64,000 nucleotides of DNA from Tellurirhabdus rosea. GTDB taxonomy: Bacteria; Bacteroidota; Bacteroidia; Cytophagales; Spirosomataceae. Every line of letters starts with the position of its first letter. Positions within the stretch are counted from its first letter, which is position 1. Below, one piece after another: positions 48,802 through 57,844 of the stretch. The stretch spans positions 3,551,501 through 3,615,500 of the forward strand of contig NZ_CP111085.1 in assembly GCF_026278345.1 (NCBI RefSeq), in the 5' to 3' direction. The notes below the pieces were generated by a model. It worked only from the letters and a program-made list of their open reading frames with translations. It was not told where the DNA came from and did no database searches. The position numbers and the translations under genes are program-made.

Positions 48802-50271
48802 ATGAAGCGAAACGTGTTTCGTGCTGGCTTTCTGTTGCTTCTCTGCTGGATGGCCGCTCTCAGGCCCGTCCGCGCCGCTTACCTGATCTGGCCCGATAAC
48901 CCCGACGGGCGGCTTTTTCGACTGGATACCCGTCAGAAACAACTGGAGCGGGAAACGATGACCGGGAAATGGGAAATCGTGGGGAAGGTTACCTGCGTGG
49001 GCGTGGTAGAAGCGGATTTCCCGGCCGTTACCCGCATGATTCGGTTTCCCGGAATAAGCCCGAAAGAGACCCTGCTACTGGTGGACTGCACCGGCCAGGT
49101 CTACCGTTTTGACTGGAAAACCCGGACGCTGACCCGACAGGACCACACTTTCTTTCGCGGCTTCAACTGCCACGCCTCCCGGTTTCTTCGGCGCGACACG
49201 CTCTACAGCTTCGGCGGCTACGGCTTCTGGCGGACCAACAACCTGCTTACCTTTTACAAGGCCGATAAAGGTGAATGGGAGAGCATCGTGCCGCGAACGA
49301 CCGGACCGGCGGCCATCAACAGCGGACTGAATGGCTACCTGCCCGCCAGTGATCAGTATTTTTCAACCCTCAACATCTATCATAATGATGCCGAGAACGG
49401 GGGCGCCAGCGACCGGGATCCTGCCGTGTGGACGTTTCATTTTCGGGAAAGACGCTGGCAGAAACTGGGGCAGGTGACGGCGAGCGTTCTGAAGCTATGT
49501 TCTCCGGAAAACCGGCCGGTTTCGGTGTTCTGGTCCGGTACGTACCTTTTGCTGGGCTACGACAAGGCTCCCGGCAATCAGTTCATCATGGTCAACCCGG
49601 TCACCAATGAGTGTCGGTTATGGGAAGACGCCCAGCGGTTGCTGAACCACGCCCCCGGAATTACCCACGAAAATCTGTACCGCTCCTACTGCCTGAATGA
49701 TACGCTGTACCACTACGATCGGGACCTCGACGTAGACCATACGCTGGCCCATAAACTCAAACTGCCCCTTGCCCGCCTCTGGCGTGAGGCCCAGCCCATC
49801 GGCCCGTTCTACGAACCGGAGTCAAAACCGCTGTCCAACTGGCTGTATGTCGGCATGACGGCGGGACTCGTGATCGCCGGACTGACCGGGTTTTCAATTT
49901 TGCGGAGAAAAGAAGATAAACCGCAACTTTCGACACCGGCAGAAATCATTCCTGCTGATAGTCAACGGCCTGAGCCGGAGGTCGGGCTGTCGCCCACCTC
50001 GCTGACTCCCGTTGAACGCCGTCTGTATGAAGCTCTGGCCGCCGCGGAGGGAGGCCTGACCAGCGAGCAACTGATTCAGGCGCTGGGCATTGCCGACAAA
50101 TCGCCGGATAACCAGCGCCGTATTCGCTCGGAGGTCATCCGGGCGCTGAATCTAAAGCTCAAAATCGCGTACGGGCTGGAAGAAGCGGTCGAGCGGAAGC
50201 CGACGGATTTTGACCAGCGCATGATGACGTACACGCTGAAACCCGAAGCCCGTCCGGCCACCGGCGCCTAA
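48802..50271 (+). CDS. Membrane sensor-like protein: Kelch-like exterior, one transmembrane helix, C-terminal winged-helix-like domain
   Basis: The 489-residue protein has a signal peptide (MKRNVFRAGFLLLLCWMAAL). The extracytoplasmic domain (residues ~26-345) has Kelch-like segments such as TLYSFGGYGFWRTNNLL. A membrane helix (WLYVGMTAGLVIAGLTGFSI, about 349-368) is followed by an acidic/Pro-rich linker. The cytoplasmic end (~410-480) contains RRLYEALAAAEGGLTSEQL and IRSEVIRALNLKLKIAYG, resembling a winged-helix DNA-binding domain. A membrane-bound one-component regulator is inferred. I know no named family. Confidence 0.7.
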   Translation: MKRNVFRAGFLLLLCWMAALRPVRAAYLIWPDNPDGRLFRLDTRQKQLERETMTGKWEIVGKVTCVGVVEADFPAVTRMIRFPGISPKETLLLVDCTGQVYRFDWKTRTLTRQDHTFFRGFNCHASRFLRRDTLYSFGGYGFWRTNNLLTFYKADKGEWESIVPRTTGPAAINSGLNGYLPASDQYFSTLNIYHNDAENGGASDRDPAVWTFHFRERRWQKLGQVTASVLKLCSPENRPVSVFWSGTYLLLGYDKAPGNQFIMVNPVTNECRLWEDAQRLLNHAPGITHENLYRSYCLNDTLYHYDRDLDVDHTLAHKLKLPLARLWREAQPIGPFYEPESKPLSNWLYVGMTAGLVIAGLTGFSILRRKEDKPQLSTPAEIIPADSQRPEPEVGLSPTSLTPVERRLYEALAAAEGGLTSEQLIQALGIADKSPDNQRRIRSEVIRALNLKLKIAYGLEEAVERKPTDFDQRMMTYTLKPEARPATGA

Positions 50272-50293
50272 GCCGCCAGCGCCGGAGCGGCGT

Positions 50294-52330
50294 TTAGTTG
50301 GTCTGGTACCCGAAATCCAGCACCGCCTGAAACGGGACGCCGCCCGCAAAAGACGAGCCCAGCGACCCGGCCTGCGCGCCCAACTGCAACTGGCCGGTGC
50401 TGCCCTTCAACATCGCCTGCAGACTGCCGGGCTGGCGATCCACCCGGTACGTGAAGGGAACGTTCTGGCCGCTGCTGGAAGGAGGAAAGCCTTCCAGCAG
50501 CGGCGTGTCCGACCACTGGAACTGGAAAAAAAGGGTACCGCTGACCCGCACCTCCGAGCCGGTCTTGTCGATTTTCAGGCCAATTCGTTTGTCCACTACA
50601 GGAGAACGGAGTCTGGTTTTAAAAACGAGAAAGTCTGAACCGCGCACACCCTGCAATTCACAGGTCGGCCAGTCGATGACCTTTGGGGCCAGAGCAGGCG
50701 GGGTTTTGCCGCGGACAACACTCTGGTAGTCCAGGGCCGCACCGGATCGGCCGCTGAGGGTCCAGGTGTTGTTCCGCATGTGAAAATCGGTTAGCGGTGC
50801 CGCCTGACCATCAAGAAACACCAGGACCGGCTCGGGATCGGCATCCCCCAGCAGATTGAGGTCGAAGTGGTTGTTTTCAATCAGGCAGGCCTGGTGGAGA
50901 TTCTGGCCGTAGATGCCGTAGTTCCGGACAAAATCAAAGCGATTGTCCCGAATGATGAGCCGACCGGTTGGCAGCAGGTCCGGTCCAAGGCCGATGACGC
51001 CCCGTGGGTATCGCTGCCAATCAGCCGTTTCGCGGTCCGCGGGCGAAAGCTCACCCAACTGGCTGTGGTACACGTTGCGCGTCACGGTATGGTCACGGCC
51101 CGCCACGAGCGCGATGGGCGTGATGCAGCGCCCGAGTACCCGATTGCTGTCGAGGGTGACGTTGATGCCCCGCAACTGGAAGGCCGTCTGGCAATGGATG
51201 GCGGTGTTTCCCTGAATAAGTATGCCGTCGGCGGCCCCATGCGTGGCAATGCAGAACGATTGCACCGTAAACAGGTCGTTGCCCTGGCTGTTGATGCCTT
51301 CTCCGTAAGCCGTATTGCCAAGGGCCTGACCAATTCGGCTTGGGCCGCGCTGGTTGTCGCCGGAGAAATCACAGAGTTTTCGGCAGCCTTTAGCCGTGTT
51401 GTGGTGCACATTGGCGTACAGCCCGCCAATCAGGGCAATGCCGTAGCCCTGTCCCTGTTCATTGGCGTTTTCGAGCAGGCAGTTCCGGAACTCGGACTCG
51501 TAGCAGCCAAACCACTCCGTACCCGCATACTGGGCATCGCGCAGGTGGACATGATCCATTAGGCCCCGCTGTACGTGATAAACCGCCACGGCCACGGTGG
51601 AATGATCGCCGGAATCGCGGACGTGAAACGCAAGGTCGATCAGGTTCAGGGTGGCCGACCGGGCGTGAGTCACGACGACTTTTTCGGTACGGGCATAAGC
51701 ATACTGGCACGGATGACGCAGCGTAACCGTCGTGTCGCTAACGCCGACGACCACATTGTATTCGCCTTTTCTGGCGAGCCGTTCCACCGGCCATACTTCG
51801 TCCGACTGGATATGGATCAGGTCTCCGGGAACCAGTCCTTCCGTATTGACCAGCACCAGTGTCGAATCACCGGGGCGGATCTCCGCGGCGGGCGCTGTTT
51901 GCAGAGGCCCGTCCACCGCCGCGAAGCGGAGCGGCATCAGTGTCTGGTCGGGCAGGACAAAAGTGGCCTGTTTACCAGCTTTGGCCGATTTGATGGAAAG
52001 CACACCGGTAAAATGGTGGTCAATAGGCGTACCCAGATAATACGTTTTTTCGGGGTCGATGAGCAGACCGGCCTGCGTTTCCTGGCATCGCCGGAGGGCC
52101 TGGGCCAGCCGCGGGGCATCGTCCGTGAGGCCGTCGCCGGCGGGTTCAAACTGCTCGAAGTCAACCCAGTGGTCCGGTTCCAGCCGGGGCGCACTCACAA
52201 ACGGAGAAGCCTCTGGCGGTGCTGCCGGCCGGGCAGTAGGGGCAGTCGTGCGCTGCTCCGGAGCAGCGCACGTCACCAAAAGTAATTTCAGGAGCAACCA
52301 AGATAGGGGCATCAATTTGGCAAAAATCAT
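50294..52330 (-). CDS. Right-handed beta-helix lipoprotein (pectate-lyase-like), end of polysaccharide locus
   Basis: The 678-residue protein has a lipoprotein signal (MIFAKLMPLSWLLLKLLLVTC). A pectate-lyase-3-type start GDGLTDDAPRLAQALRRCQE follows, then many short beta-helix rungs (for example NLIDLAFHVRDSGDHSTVAV, ILIQGNTAIHCQTAFQLRG). The C-terminus is a beta-rich domain. It may cleave or bind the polysaccharide made by the neighbouring genes, or act in its export; catalytic residues are not certain. The start at 52330 gives a clear lipobox; 52387 is an alternative. It lies at the downstream end of a minus-strand locus. Confidence 0.8.
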   Translation of the reverse strand: MIFAKLMPLSWLLLKLLLVTCAAPEQRTTAPTARPAAPPEASPFVSAPRLEPDHWVDFEQFEPAGDGLTDDAPRLAQALRRCQETQAGLLIDPEKTYYLGTPIDHHFTGVLSIKSAKAGKQATFVLPDQTLMPLRFAAVDGPLQTAPAAEIRPGDSTLVLVNTEGLVPGDLIHIQSDEVWPVERLARKGEYNVVVGVSDTTVTLRHPCQYAYARTEKVVVTHARSATLNLIDLAFHVRDSGDHSTVAVAVYHVQRGLMDHVHLRDAQYAGTEWFGCYESEFRNCLLENANEQGQGYGIALIGGLYANVHHNTAKGCRKLCDFSGDNQRGPSRIGQALGNTAYGEGINSQGNDLFTVQSFCIATHGAADGILIQGNTAIHCQTAFQLRGINVTLDSNRVLGRCITPIALVAGRDHTVTRNVYHSQLGELSPADRETADWQRYPRGVIGLGPDLLPTGRLIIRDNRFDFVRNYGIYGQNLHQACLIENNHFDLNLLGDADPEPVLVFLDGQAAPLTDFHMRNNTWTLSGRSGAALDYQSVVRGKTPPALAPKVIDWPTCELQGVRGSDFLVFKTRLRSPVVDKRIGLKIDKTGSEVRVSGTLFFQFQWSDTPLLEGFPPSSSGQNVPFTYRVDRQPGSLQAMLKGSTGQLQLGAQAGSLGSSFAGGVPFQAVLDFGYQTN

Positions 52331-52438
52331 GCGGGACAAGTTAGGGTAGGAGCGTCCTCTGGCGTTCCCCGGCGGCACGTGCTTCATCGAGAGCCTGTAA
52401 TCCTGAATCTGGTCACGTCTCTGTTCATGCCGACAACC

Positions 52439-53209
52439 TTATTTTTTGACGAAAAAGTAGCGCTTGACTTCATTTTTTGCCCGTTGCAGCACCAGTTCCC
52501 GGGTCCAGAGCAGCAGGTTGTCGTTCCAGCGCTGCGGGTGAAAATTGAACATGATCTGCCTGGGCAGGCTGTTCTGCCGGAGGGCCGCAATGATGTCGTG
52601 GGTAGTCCGGAAGTTATGGACGAAGGAGGCGTTGACTTTATCCCGGACGCTCACGCCGCCATTGTCCCAGCGGCGGCCCGTGTCGGTAAAGTACGCAACT
52701 TTCTGAAAATCAACATCGAAGTACGGCTCGGCGATAATGCCGAAATCAGCGTAGGCATAAGTTTTCCAAAGGTCTTTGGAGTCGTAGGGAGACATCGGAC
52801 TGCCGTGCATGCAGACCGTCGAAACCGGGGCCAGTTGCCGGAGGGCGGTCAGGTTTTTACCAAAATCTTCGATAGCCCGCTCCAGGTTGCCCCTGCAGGT
52901 GGTCAGGCATTCGTAATGATAGCCGATCTCGTGGCCCAGCGCCGCAATTTCCCGGATGATTCGCTCGTCCCAGCTCTCCGGCACCGCCCGGAAATAGTAG
53001 ACGCCCCGAATACCGAGCGCGTGCTGGATTCGGGCGAACGCCAGGGAGTTCCGCGGCATCAGGTCCACGTCGTGCCGCAGGACAACCGACCGCTCAGCGG
53101 GAGTTTGGATAAATTCGTCAAACGTCTGAAACGCATACGACCCATCCATCAGGGCGCGAAGCAGCAGCCGGTAAATCTTTACGGTAAAATCAGCAGGACT
53201 GGGATTCAT
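52439..53209 (-). CDS. Polysaccharide deacetylase-family protein
   Basis: The 256-residue protein has the NodB-like pattern: VVLRHDVDLMP at residue ~43 (metal Asp and base Asp), HEIGYHYECL (two His), and MHGSPMSP. It probably removes N- or O-acetyl groups from the polysaccharide or a precursor. The lack of a signal peptide suggests a cytoplasmic step on a sugar or lipid-linked intermediate. It lies in the polysaccharide locus, 36 bp after the LpxD-like gene. Confidence 0.85.
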   Translation of the reverse strand: MNPSPADFTVKIYRLLLRALMDGSYAFQTFDEFIQTPAERSVVLRHDVDLMPRNSLAFARIQHALGIRGVYYFRAVPESWDERIIREIAALGHEIGYHYECLTTCRGNLERAIEDFGKNLTALRQLAPVSTVCMHGSPMSPYDSKDLWKTYAYADFGIIAEPYFDVDFQKVAYFTDTGRRWDNGGVSVRDKVNASFVHNFRTTHDIIAALRQNSLPRQIMFNFHPQRWNDNLLLWTRELVLQRAKNEVKRYFFVKK

Positions 53210-53245
53210 GATCGGTTAAAAAACAAAGGGTTATGTTATGGATCG

Positions 53246-54142
53246 TCAGGCCATTTTGCGAATGGACCGGGCCGGATTACCCGCCATGACGGATTTTTCC
53301 TCTACATTTTTCGTCACGACGGCGCCCATGCCGATCAGGGAGTTGGCACCGATTTCCAGCCCGTTCAGGATATTGGCCGAGGGCGCTACCCAGACGTTTT
53401 CGCCCAGCGTGATGCTGCCGCCGAGCATGCTGTTGGCAATCACCAGACTGTTTCGGCCGATCACAACGCCGTGTGAAATGTGGACCAGGTTGCCGATCTT
53501 GACGTTTTCTTCGATAATCGTGCTGCCGATGACCGCCCGGTCGATGCAGGTGTTGTTGTCGATTTCGACCTTCTGCCGGATGACGACGTTGCCGATATGC
53601 GGAATGCGGGCGTACTGGCCGTTTTCGTCCTTCTCGTACCCGAAACCGATGCCGCCGATGGTGTTGTTGGCCCCGATGTACACGTCATTCTCGATCACGG
53701 TACCGGCCGAAATCACGGTATGATGGCCGATAAAGGTGTTGTCGCCGATCACCACATTTTCTTCGATAACGACCTGATGCCCGATGAAAACGTTTTTGCC
53801 GATGCGGGCACTCGGGTCGATGGCGGCCGTACTGCAGATGCCGGTTTTTCGGGGCGGCGCAAAAAACGTGGCGACGACCTGCTGAAAAGCCTGCCGGGGA
53901 TTTTCGACCATGATGTAATGACAGGCCGGATTGAGTCCGAGGTCGAGCACACCTTTGGGACAGATGATGATTCCGGCTTCCACCGTTTTCAGGCGGGGCA
54001 GATTTTTGCTGTTGCACCAGAGCAGCGAGGTCGGCGAACCGCTGAAATGGCGGAGTTCCTCCACTTTTTCAACGGCACTTCCGGGGTTGCCCGCAAACTG
54101 GAGATGAGGCGTTTTGTCGAGTATGTCTTTGATCGTAAGCAT
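53246..54142 (-). CDS. LpxD-like left-handed beta-helix acyltransferase
   Basis: The 298-residue protein has a 100-residue N-terminal domain followed by hexapeptide repeats (ARIGKNVFIGHQVVIEENVV, IGDNTFIGHHTVISAGTV and so on). The catalytic-type His in IGHHT and the GGIGFGYEKDENGQY segment recall LpxD. Shorter than classical LpxD (~340) and embedded in a polysaccharide locus rather than with lpxA. So it may acylate a nucleotide or sugar specific to this polysaccharide. Assignment to lipid A synthesis is not supported by context. Confidence 0.8.
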   Translation of the reverse strand: MLTIKDILDKTPHLQFAGNPGSAVEKVEELRHFSGSPTSLLWCNSKNLPRLKTVEAGIIICPKGVLDLGLNPACHYIMVENPRQAFQQVVATFFAPPRKTGICSTAAIDPSARIGKNVFIGHQVVIEENVVIGDNTFIGHHTVISAGTVIENDVYIGANNTIGGIGFGYEKDENGQYARIPHIGNVVIRQKVEIDNNTCIDRAVIGSTIIEENVKIGNLVHISHGVVIGRNSLVIANSMLGGSITLGENVWVAPSANILNGLEIGANSLIGMGAVVTKNVEEKSVMAGNPARSIRKMA

Positions 54143-54160
54143 AATGGCTTTGGGTTGAAA

Positions 54161-54802
54161 TCAGGATAAAATCCAGCGAACCGTTTCGAACGTTTCGGCG
54201 TACTGCGTATTGATCTGAACGCCCCGCATGCGTGCCATCGCGCGGATAAATTCCTCGTTGGCATAGGGCCGGTGCTGCTGCGAACGGTACTGCGCCAGCG
54301 CCGCAACCTTGGTCGCCACGTGCTCCTCGGTGAGGTGTACAAAACAGGAGGTGTTGAAATTCAGGTTGTTCCAGGGCATTTCGTAGCTCAGGATCGAGCA
54401 GAACTTAAACGCCCGCAGACCTTCCTGGGCAATGGTCTGGTGGTCCTGGTGGAGGTCCGCCAGCGCGGGCATGAAGACGGTGTCCGGCTGAATCTGTTTG
54501 CGGAGTTCAATCAGCCGGTCTAAAATGCACTGCCGATGGAAGTTGAACGTACGCACCTGAAAGTCGAACAAAAACAGGTTTTCGGGCGGGATGCCCAGTT
54601 CTTTGGTGGCCGCCTTGACCTCCGTCACCAGAATGTCCTTCGGAAACTCGGGCAATACGGACTGTTCGCAGGCCGAAAAAGCGGCATAAAACACGTCTGA
54701 ACCTTCTTTGATCAGTTTGGCAATAGTGGCGCCGCAGCCAAATTCTCCGTCGTCGGTATGCGGCGCGAGCACCAGCACTCGTCGTTTTCCTTTAAAAAGC
54801 AT
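54161..54802 (-). CDS. PIG-L family N-acetylglucosaminyl deacetylase-like protein
   Basis: The 213-residue protein has the motif VLVLAPHTDDGEFGCGA (a variant of AHPDDE, retaining the His, Asp and Asp) and DLHQDHQTI with the second metal His. It probably deacetylates an N-acetyl sugar, making a free amine for later modification in the same locus. It lies between the sugar transferase and LpxD-like genes. Confidence 0.88.
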   Translation of the reverse strand: MLFKGKRRVLVLAPHTDDGEFGCGATIAKLIKEGSDVFYAAFSACEQSVLPEFPKDILVTEVKAATKELGIPPENLFLFDFQVRTFNFHRQCILDRLIELRKQIQPDTVFMPALADLHQDHQTIAQEGLRAFKFCSILSYEMPWNNLNFNTSCFVHLTEEHVATKVAALAQYRSQQHRPYANEEFIRAMARMRGVQINTQYAETFETVRWILS

Positions 54803-54861
54803 AAGCGGTGTTGATTAGGGATAGCGTAAAGTCAGATGGGTTGATTATCAGGGTATTGCTT

Positions 54862-55929
54862 TTATTTGCTGCGTGTTCGTTTCCAGAAAATGTTATAAAC
54901 CACTTTCCAGAGGTACCGCAGATCGGTACGGAGCGGGGCGGCAGCGTAAGCCCGCAGATACCGCAGTTCGGACTCGACAATTTCTGGAAAACTGCCCGGC
55001 AGATCGGCGTAATAAGGCGGAATCAGGCCCGGTCGGGTTTTGGCGCGCTCCTGTTTTAATTCGTCCGGATATAAGCTGAGGTAGTGGGCGCTGAGGGGCC
55101 GCACACCGACGAGCTTCAGGTCGCCTTTCAGCAGATTAATGGCCATGGGCAGCTCGTCCAGCCAGTATTTCCGCAAAAATTTCCCGACGGTGCTGATGCG
55201 GAAGTCGTCTTTGAACTTGCCGCCCGCTTCCAGTCCGCTGGTCTGGATCAGGTACTCCTGCAGGTGTTCCGAATACGGATGCATCGTCCGCAGTTTGTAG
55301 ACATTGAACGGAAGCCCGCCGTAGCCAATGCGGCGCATGCGGAGGAGCACCCCTTCCGACGAGGGCGGCGGCGGAACGTGATTGTCCACCGCTTTTCGGG
55401 CAATCACCAGCAGATGGTTGTTCTGTTCGCAAACCCGTTCCACCGTAAATCCGGCATGATACAACCGGCCCAGCACCTCGGCTTTCGAGAGTGCCCGGGT
55501 GGCCGTAAAAAGCCGTCGGTAGATCAGTTTGACCGGATAAATCCGCGGCATCATCCGGTGAAGCAGGAAGTCGAGCAGGTAGCGAAAATGGCTCAGACCG
55601 GCGGGCAGCGACCGCAGCAGCCGTTCCTTCCGGTGTTCGTTGGTTTCGAGCCGGACGACCAGGTGGCCGTTCAGGGGAAGGGCCAGATAAGCGGTCCGCA
55701 GGTACCGAAACAGATCGGGGACCCGGTTCAGCAGCGGCGTCAAGATAGTTTTTGCTCCGGAAATAACTTCATCCGCCGACCGCAGGACCGCAAAACCCGC
55801 CCCGGTTTGCAGCAGCGGGGGCAGCGCATCTCCATCCTCCGGGCCGTATCCAAGCGCCGACAGCGCTTCCGGCCACTCAGACGGCGGGGCGGCGGACGGG
55901 TCGGCAGTTGGTATAAAAAGCGTTTGCAT
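54862..55929 (-). CDS. Polyprenyl-phosphate sugar transferase with an unusual N-terminal domain
   Basis: Of 355 residues, the C-terminal half (~195-355) is a bacterial sugar transferase with FNVYKLRTMHPYS, STVGKFLRKYWLDELPM, LLKGDLKLVGVRPLS and the RPGL segment. It starts polysaccharide synthesis by moving a sugar-phosphate to undecaprenyl phosphate. The N-terminal ~190 residues lack the usual membrane helices; they resemble the end of a class I methyltransferase fold (LSKAEVLGRLYHAGFTVERV). The start at 55929 avoids overlap with the upstream gene; an earlier in-frame start is less likely. Confidence 0.85.
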   Translation of the reverse strand: MQTLFIPTADPSAAPPSEWPEALSALGYGPEDGDALPPLLQTGAGFAVLRSADEVISGAKTILTPLLNRVPDLFRYLRTAYLALPLNGHLVVRLETNEHRKERLLRSLPAGLSHFRYLLDFLLHRMMPRIYPVKLIYRRLFTATRALSKAEVLGRLYHAGFTVERVCEQNNHLLVIARKAVDNHVPPPPSSEGVLLRMRRIGYGGLPFNVYKLRTMHPYSEHLQEYLIQTSGLEAGGKFKDDFRISTVGKFLRKYWLDELPMAINLLKGDLKLVGVRPLSAHYLSLYPDELKQERAKTRPGLIPPYYADLPGSFPEIVESELRYLRAYAAAPLRTDLRYLWKVVYNIFWKRTRSK

Positions 55930-55946
55930 CTGGATAGGACTGTGGT

Positions 55947-57050
55947 TTATTGAACCGCCTTCGAAACGAGCCGGAAGCGTTGCAGGAGTTCGGGGTTTTT
56001 GCGGAGAGACTCGGCGCTTAACGGGTAGTTTTCGGCCAGCCACACCATCAGAGCCGTCACGTCCGTAGACCGGGCCAGCATGTCATCGCGGCGGGCACGC
56101 CAGAGGGGCCGTTCGTCGTGGGTGAGCAGTGCCACGGCCCGTTCGGGTACGCCGGTAAAATCCGTAAAATGTTCCTGCACACCCAGGTTTTTCAGTTCCG
56201 TACTCACACCCGGGCAGGTTTCCGCTCCGAGCAGGCTATTGATCAGCAGGTTGGGGACGCCCAGAAAGGCGCATTCGTTGGCTGTGGTGCCTCCTTCGCC
56301 TACGTACAGGCTCGCAAAAGCCATCAGGTCGTGAAGTTGGTGGGGGGGAAGGCTGAGGCGGTAGGGTTCCAGTTCCGCGGGCAGTTCTCCTTCCGACGAG
56401 ATCAGAATCCGGGCGTGGGGCCGCAGCCGTTCTACCAGGTCGATCTTCTGCTGGTAGCGGATTCCCGAATGCCCGGCATCGTGACTGGCGCTCCATGAAA
56501 CAAACCGCAGCAGCACAAACGGGTCCGATTCGGTCAGGCCGACTTCCTGAAGCACGCGCGCGTCGGGCTGAAAGTAGGGGGGAGCCAGGTGGCAAAGTTC
56601 AATGGAGCCGTCAAAACGGAGGTGTTTGCCGCCAAAGTCCTTCCGGTAGGCCCGTGGGGTCACGATGGTGTCGGTGAAGGGCACGTACATGGCGTGCTCG
56701 TATTTGGCATGTTCGGTATCGTCGAAGGCCAGGTGCGGTTTGCCGAGCAGTTTGGAGGCCTGCGCCGCATAAGGCGAGCCGAAGCTCATGAACAGGTCGG
56801 CACCGAAGCGGGAGGCCACTTTCGCCACCGCCAGATCGCCCTGGAAAAGGTACAGCAGCTTGCCCAGAAAGCCCTTCCCACCCGCGCCGCGCGAAAAATA
56901 GGGCAGGTTATAGGCATCCATGAGCCGGAAAATAACATCCCGGTCGCGGGCCGTAAACAGCACGTCGTGGCCGCGCTCCTGAAGAAGTCGGGCCGCGTTG
57001 CGGAAATAGTGAACGTGGCCGGGGTGGCCGAGGTCAATGAGAATTTTCAT
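55947..57050 (-). CDS. DUF354-family glycosyltransferase-like protein
   Basis: The 367-residue protein begins MKILIDLGHPGHVHYFRNAA and follows the two-Rossmann layout. It has HLAFDDTEHAKYEHAMYVP in the N-terminal half and FASLYVGEGGTTANECAFLG in the nucleotide-binding half. The family resembles the GT-B fold (MurG-like) and is common in polysaccharide loci. It probably transfers a sugar, donor unknown. It precedes the sugar transferase gene. Confidence 0.85.
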   Translation of the reverse strand: MKILIDLGHPGHVHYFRNAARLLQERGHDVLFTARDRDVIFRLMDAYNLPYFSRGAGGKGFLGKLLYLFQGDLAVAKVASRFGADLFMSFGSPYAAQASKLLGKPHLAFDDTEHAKYEHAMYVPFTDTIVTPRAYRKDFGGKHLRFDGSIELCHLAPPYFQPDARVLQEVGLTESDPFVLLRFVSWSASHDAGHSGIRYQQKIDLVERLRPHARILISSEGELPAELEPYRLSLPPHQLHDLMAFASLYVGEGGTTANECAFLGVPNLLINSLLGAETCPGVSTELKNLGVQEHFTDFTGVPERAVALLTHDERPLWRARRDDMLARSTDVTALMVWLAENYPLSAESLRKNPELLQRFRLVSKAVQ

Positions 57051-57082
57051 GGGGTATGTGGTTTTGCGGCACGCATAGGCGG

Positions 57083-57844
57083 TTACCGTTCTAATTCCTG
57101 CAATTCATCGGCGGTCGGAAAATTGACCAGCACCGCCCGCCTGGGTCCGTGAAAGACAAACAGACTGCCCGCCGAGGCGGCAGACGCCTTGCCCTCGGTG
57201 ACGGCCCGCTTCAGATCGGTGAAGCTGCCGCCGCCGCCCAGCGCCACCACGGGCACCGGCACCGCTTCGGAAATCGTGCGGACGAGGTCAAGGTGGTAGC
57301 CGTTCATCATGCCGTCGTGTTCGATCGACTGCACGACGATCTCGCCCACACCCAGATCGGCCAGCTGCCGCGCCCAGGTCACCGGGTTCAGCCCCGTCGA
57401 ATGGGCACCCGCCCGGGTACAGACAGTCTCTTTTCGCCAGAAATTCCGTTTGACATCGAGGCAGGCGACGATGGTCGACGCTCCGAATTCGTCGGAGGCT
57501 TCCTGCACGAAGGTTGGTTTTTCGAGCGCGTACGAGTTGAGGCAGACCCGTTCGGCCCCGGCTTTAATGAGCGTTTCGATGCTTTGGAGCGTCCGGATGC
57601 CGCCGCCCACCGTGAACGGCATGTTGGTTTCGTCGCCAATCTGCCGCACCAGTTCAGGGTCGATGGTTCGGTTATCGGTCGTGGCGTTGATGTCCAGAAA
57701 AATGAGCTCGTCGGCCCGCAGGTCGTTGAACAGCCGGACGGCATTGATCGGGTCGCCGATGTAGCGGTGGTTCTTGAACTGGACGCTCTTGACCAGCCCT
57801 TTTCCCTGCAATAACAGACACGGAATCACACGGGGTCTATACAT
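57083..57844 (-). CDS. HisF-like cyclase subunit, polysaccharide-locus type (WbuZ-like)
   Basis: The 253-residue TIM barrel has RVIPCLLLQGKGLVKSVQFK, LIFLDINATTDNR, TVGGGIRTLQSIE and GGGGSFTDLKRA. The phosphate-binding loops are retained. With the HisH partner (8-bp overlap) and the adjacent WbpG-like amidotransferases, it fits the amidino-sugar modification set (HisH2/HisF2 in Pseudomonas O-antigen) rather than histidine synthesis; no other his genes occur nearby. Confidence 0.85.
   Translation of the reverse strand: MYRPRVIPCLLLQGKGLVKSVQFKNHRYIGDPINAVRLFNDLRADELIFLDINATTDNRTIDPELVRQIGDETNMPFTVGGGIRTLQSIETLIKAGAERVCLNSYALEKPTFVQEASDEFGASTIVACLDVKRNFWRKETVCTRAGAHSTGLNPVTWARQLADLGVGEIVVQSIEHDGMMNGYHLDLVRTISEAVPVPVVALGGGGSFTDLKRAVTEGKASAASAGSLFVFHGPRRAVLVNFPTADELQELER

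Noticed and set aside
53246-54142. Lipid A acyltransferase gene lpxD
   Set aside because: The hexapeptide pattern is LpxD-like but the protein is shorter than usual and is not near other lipid A genes; the polysaccharide context suggests a different acceptor.
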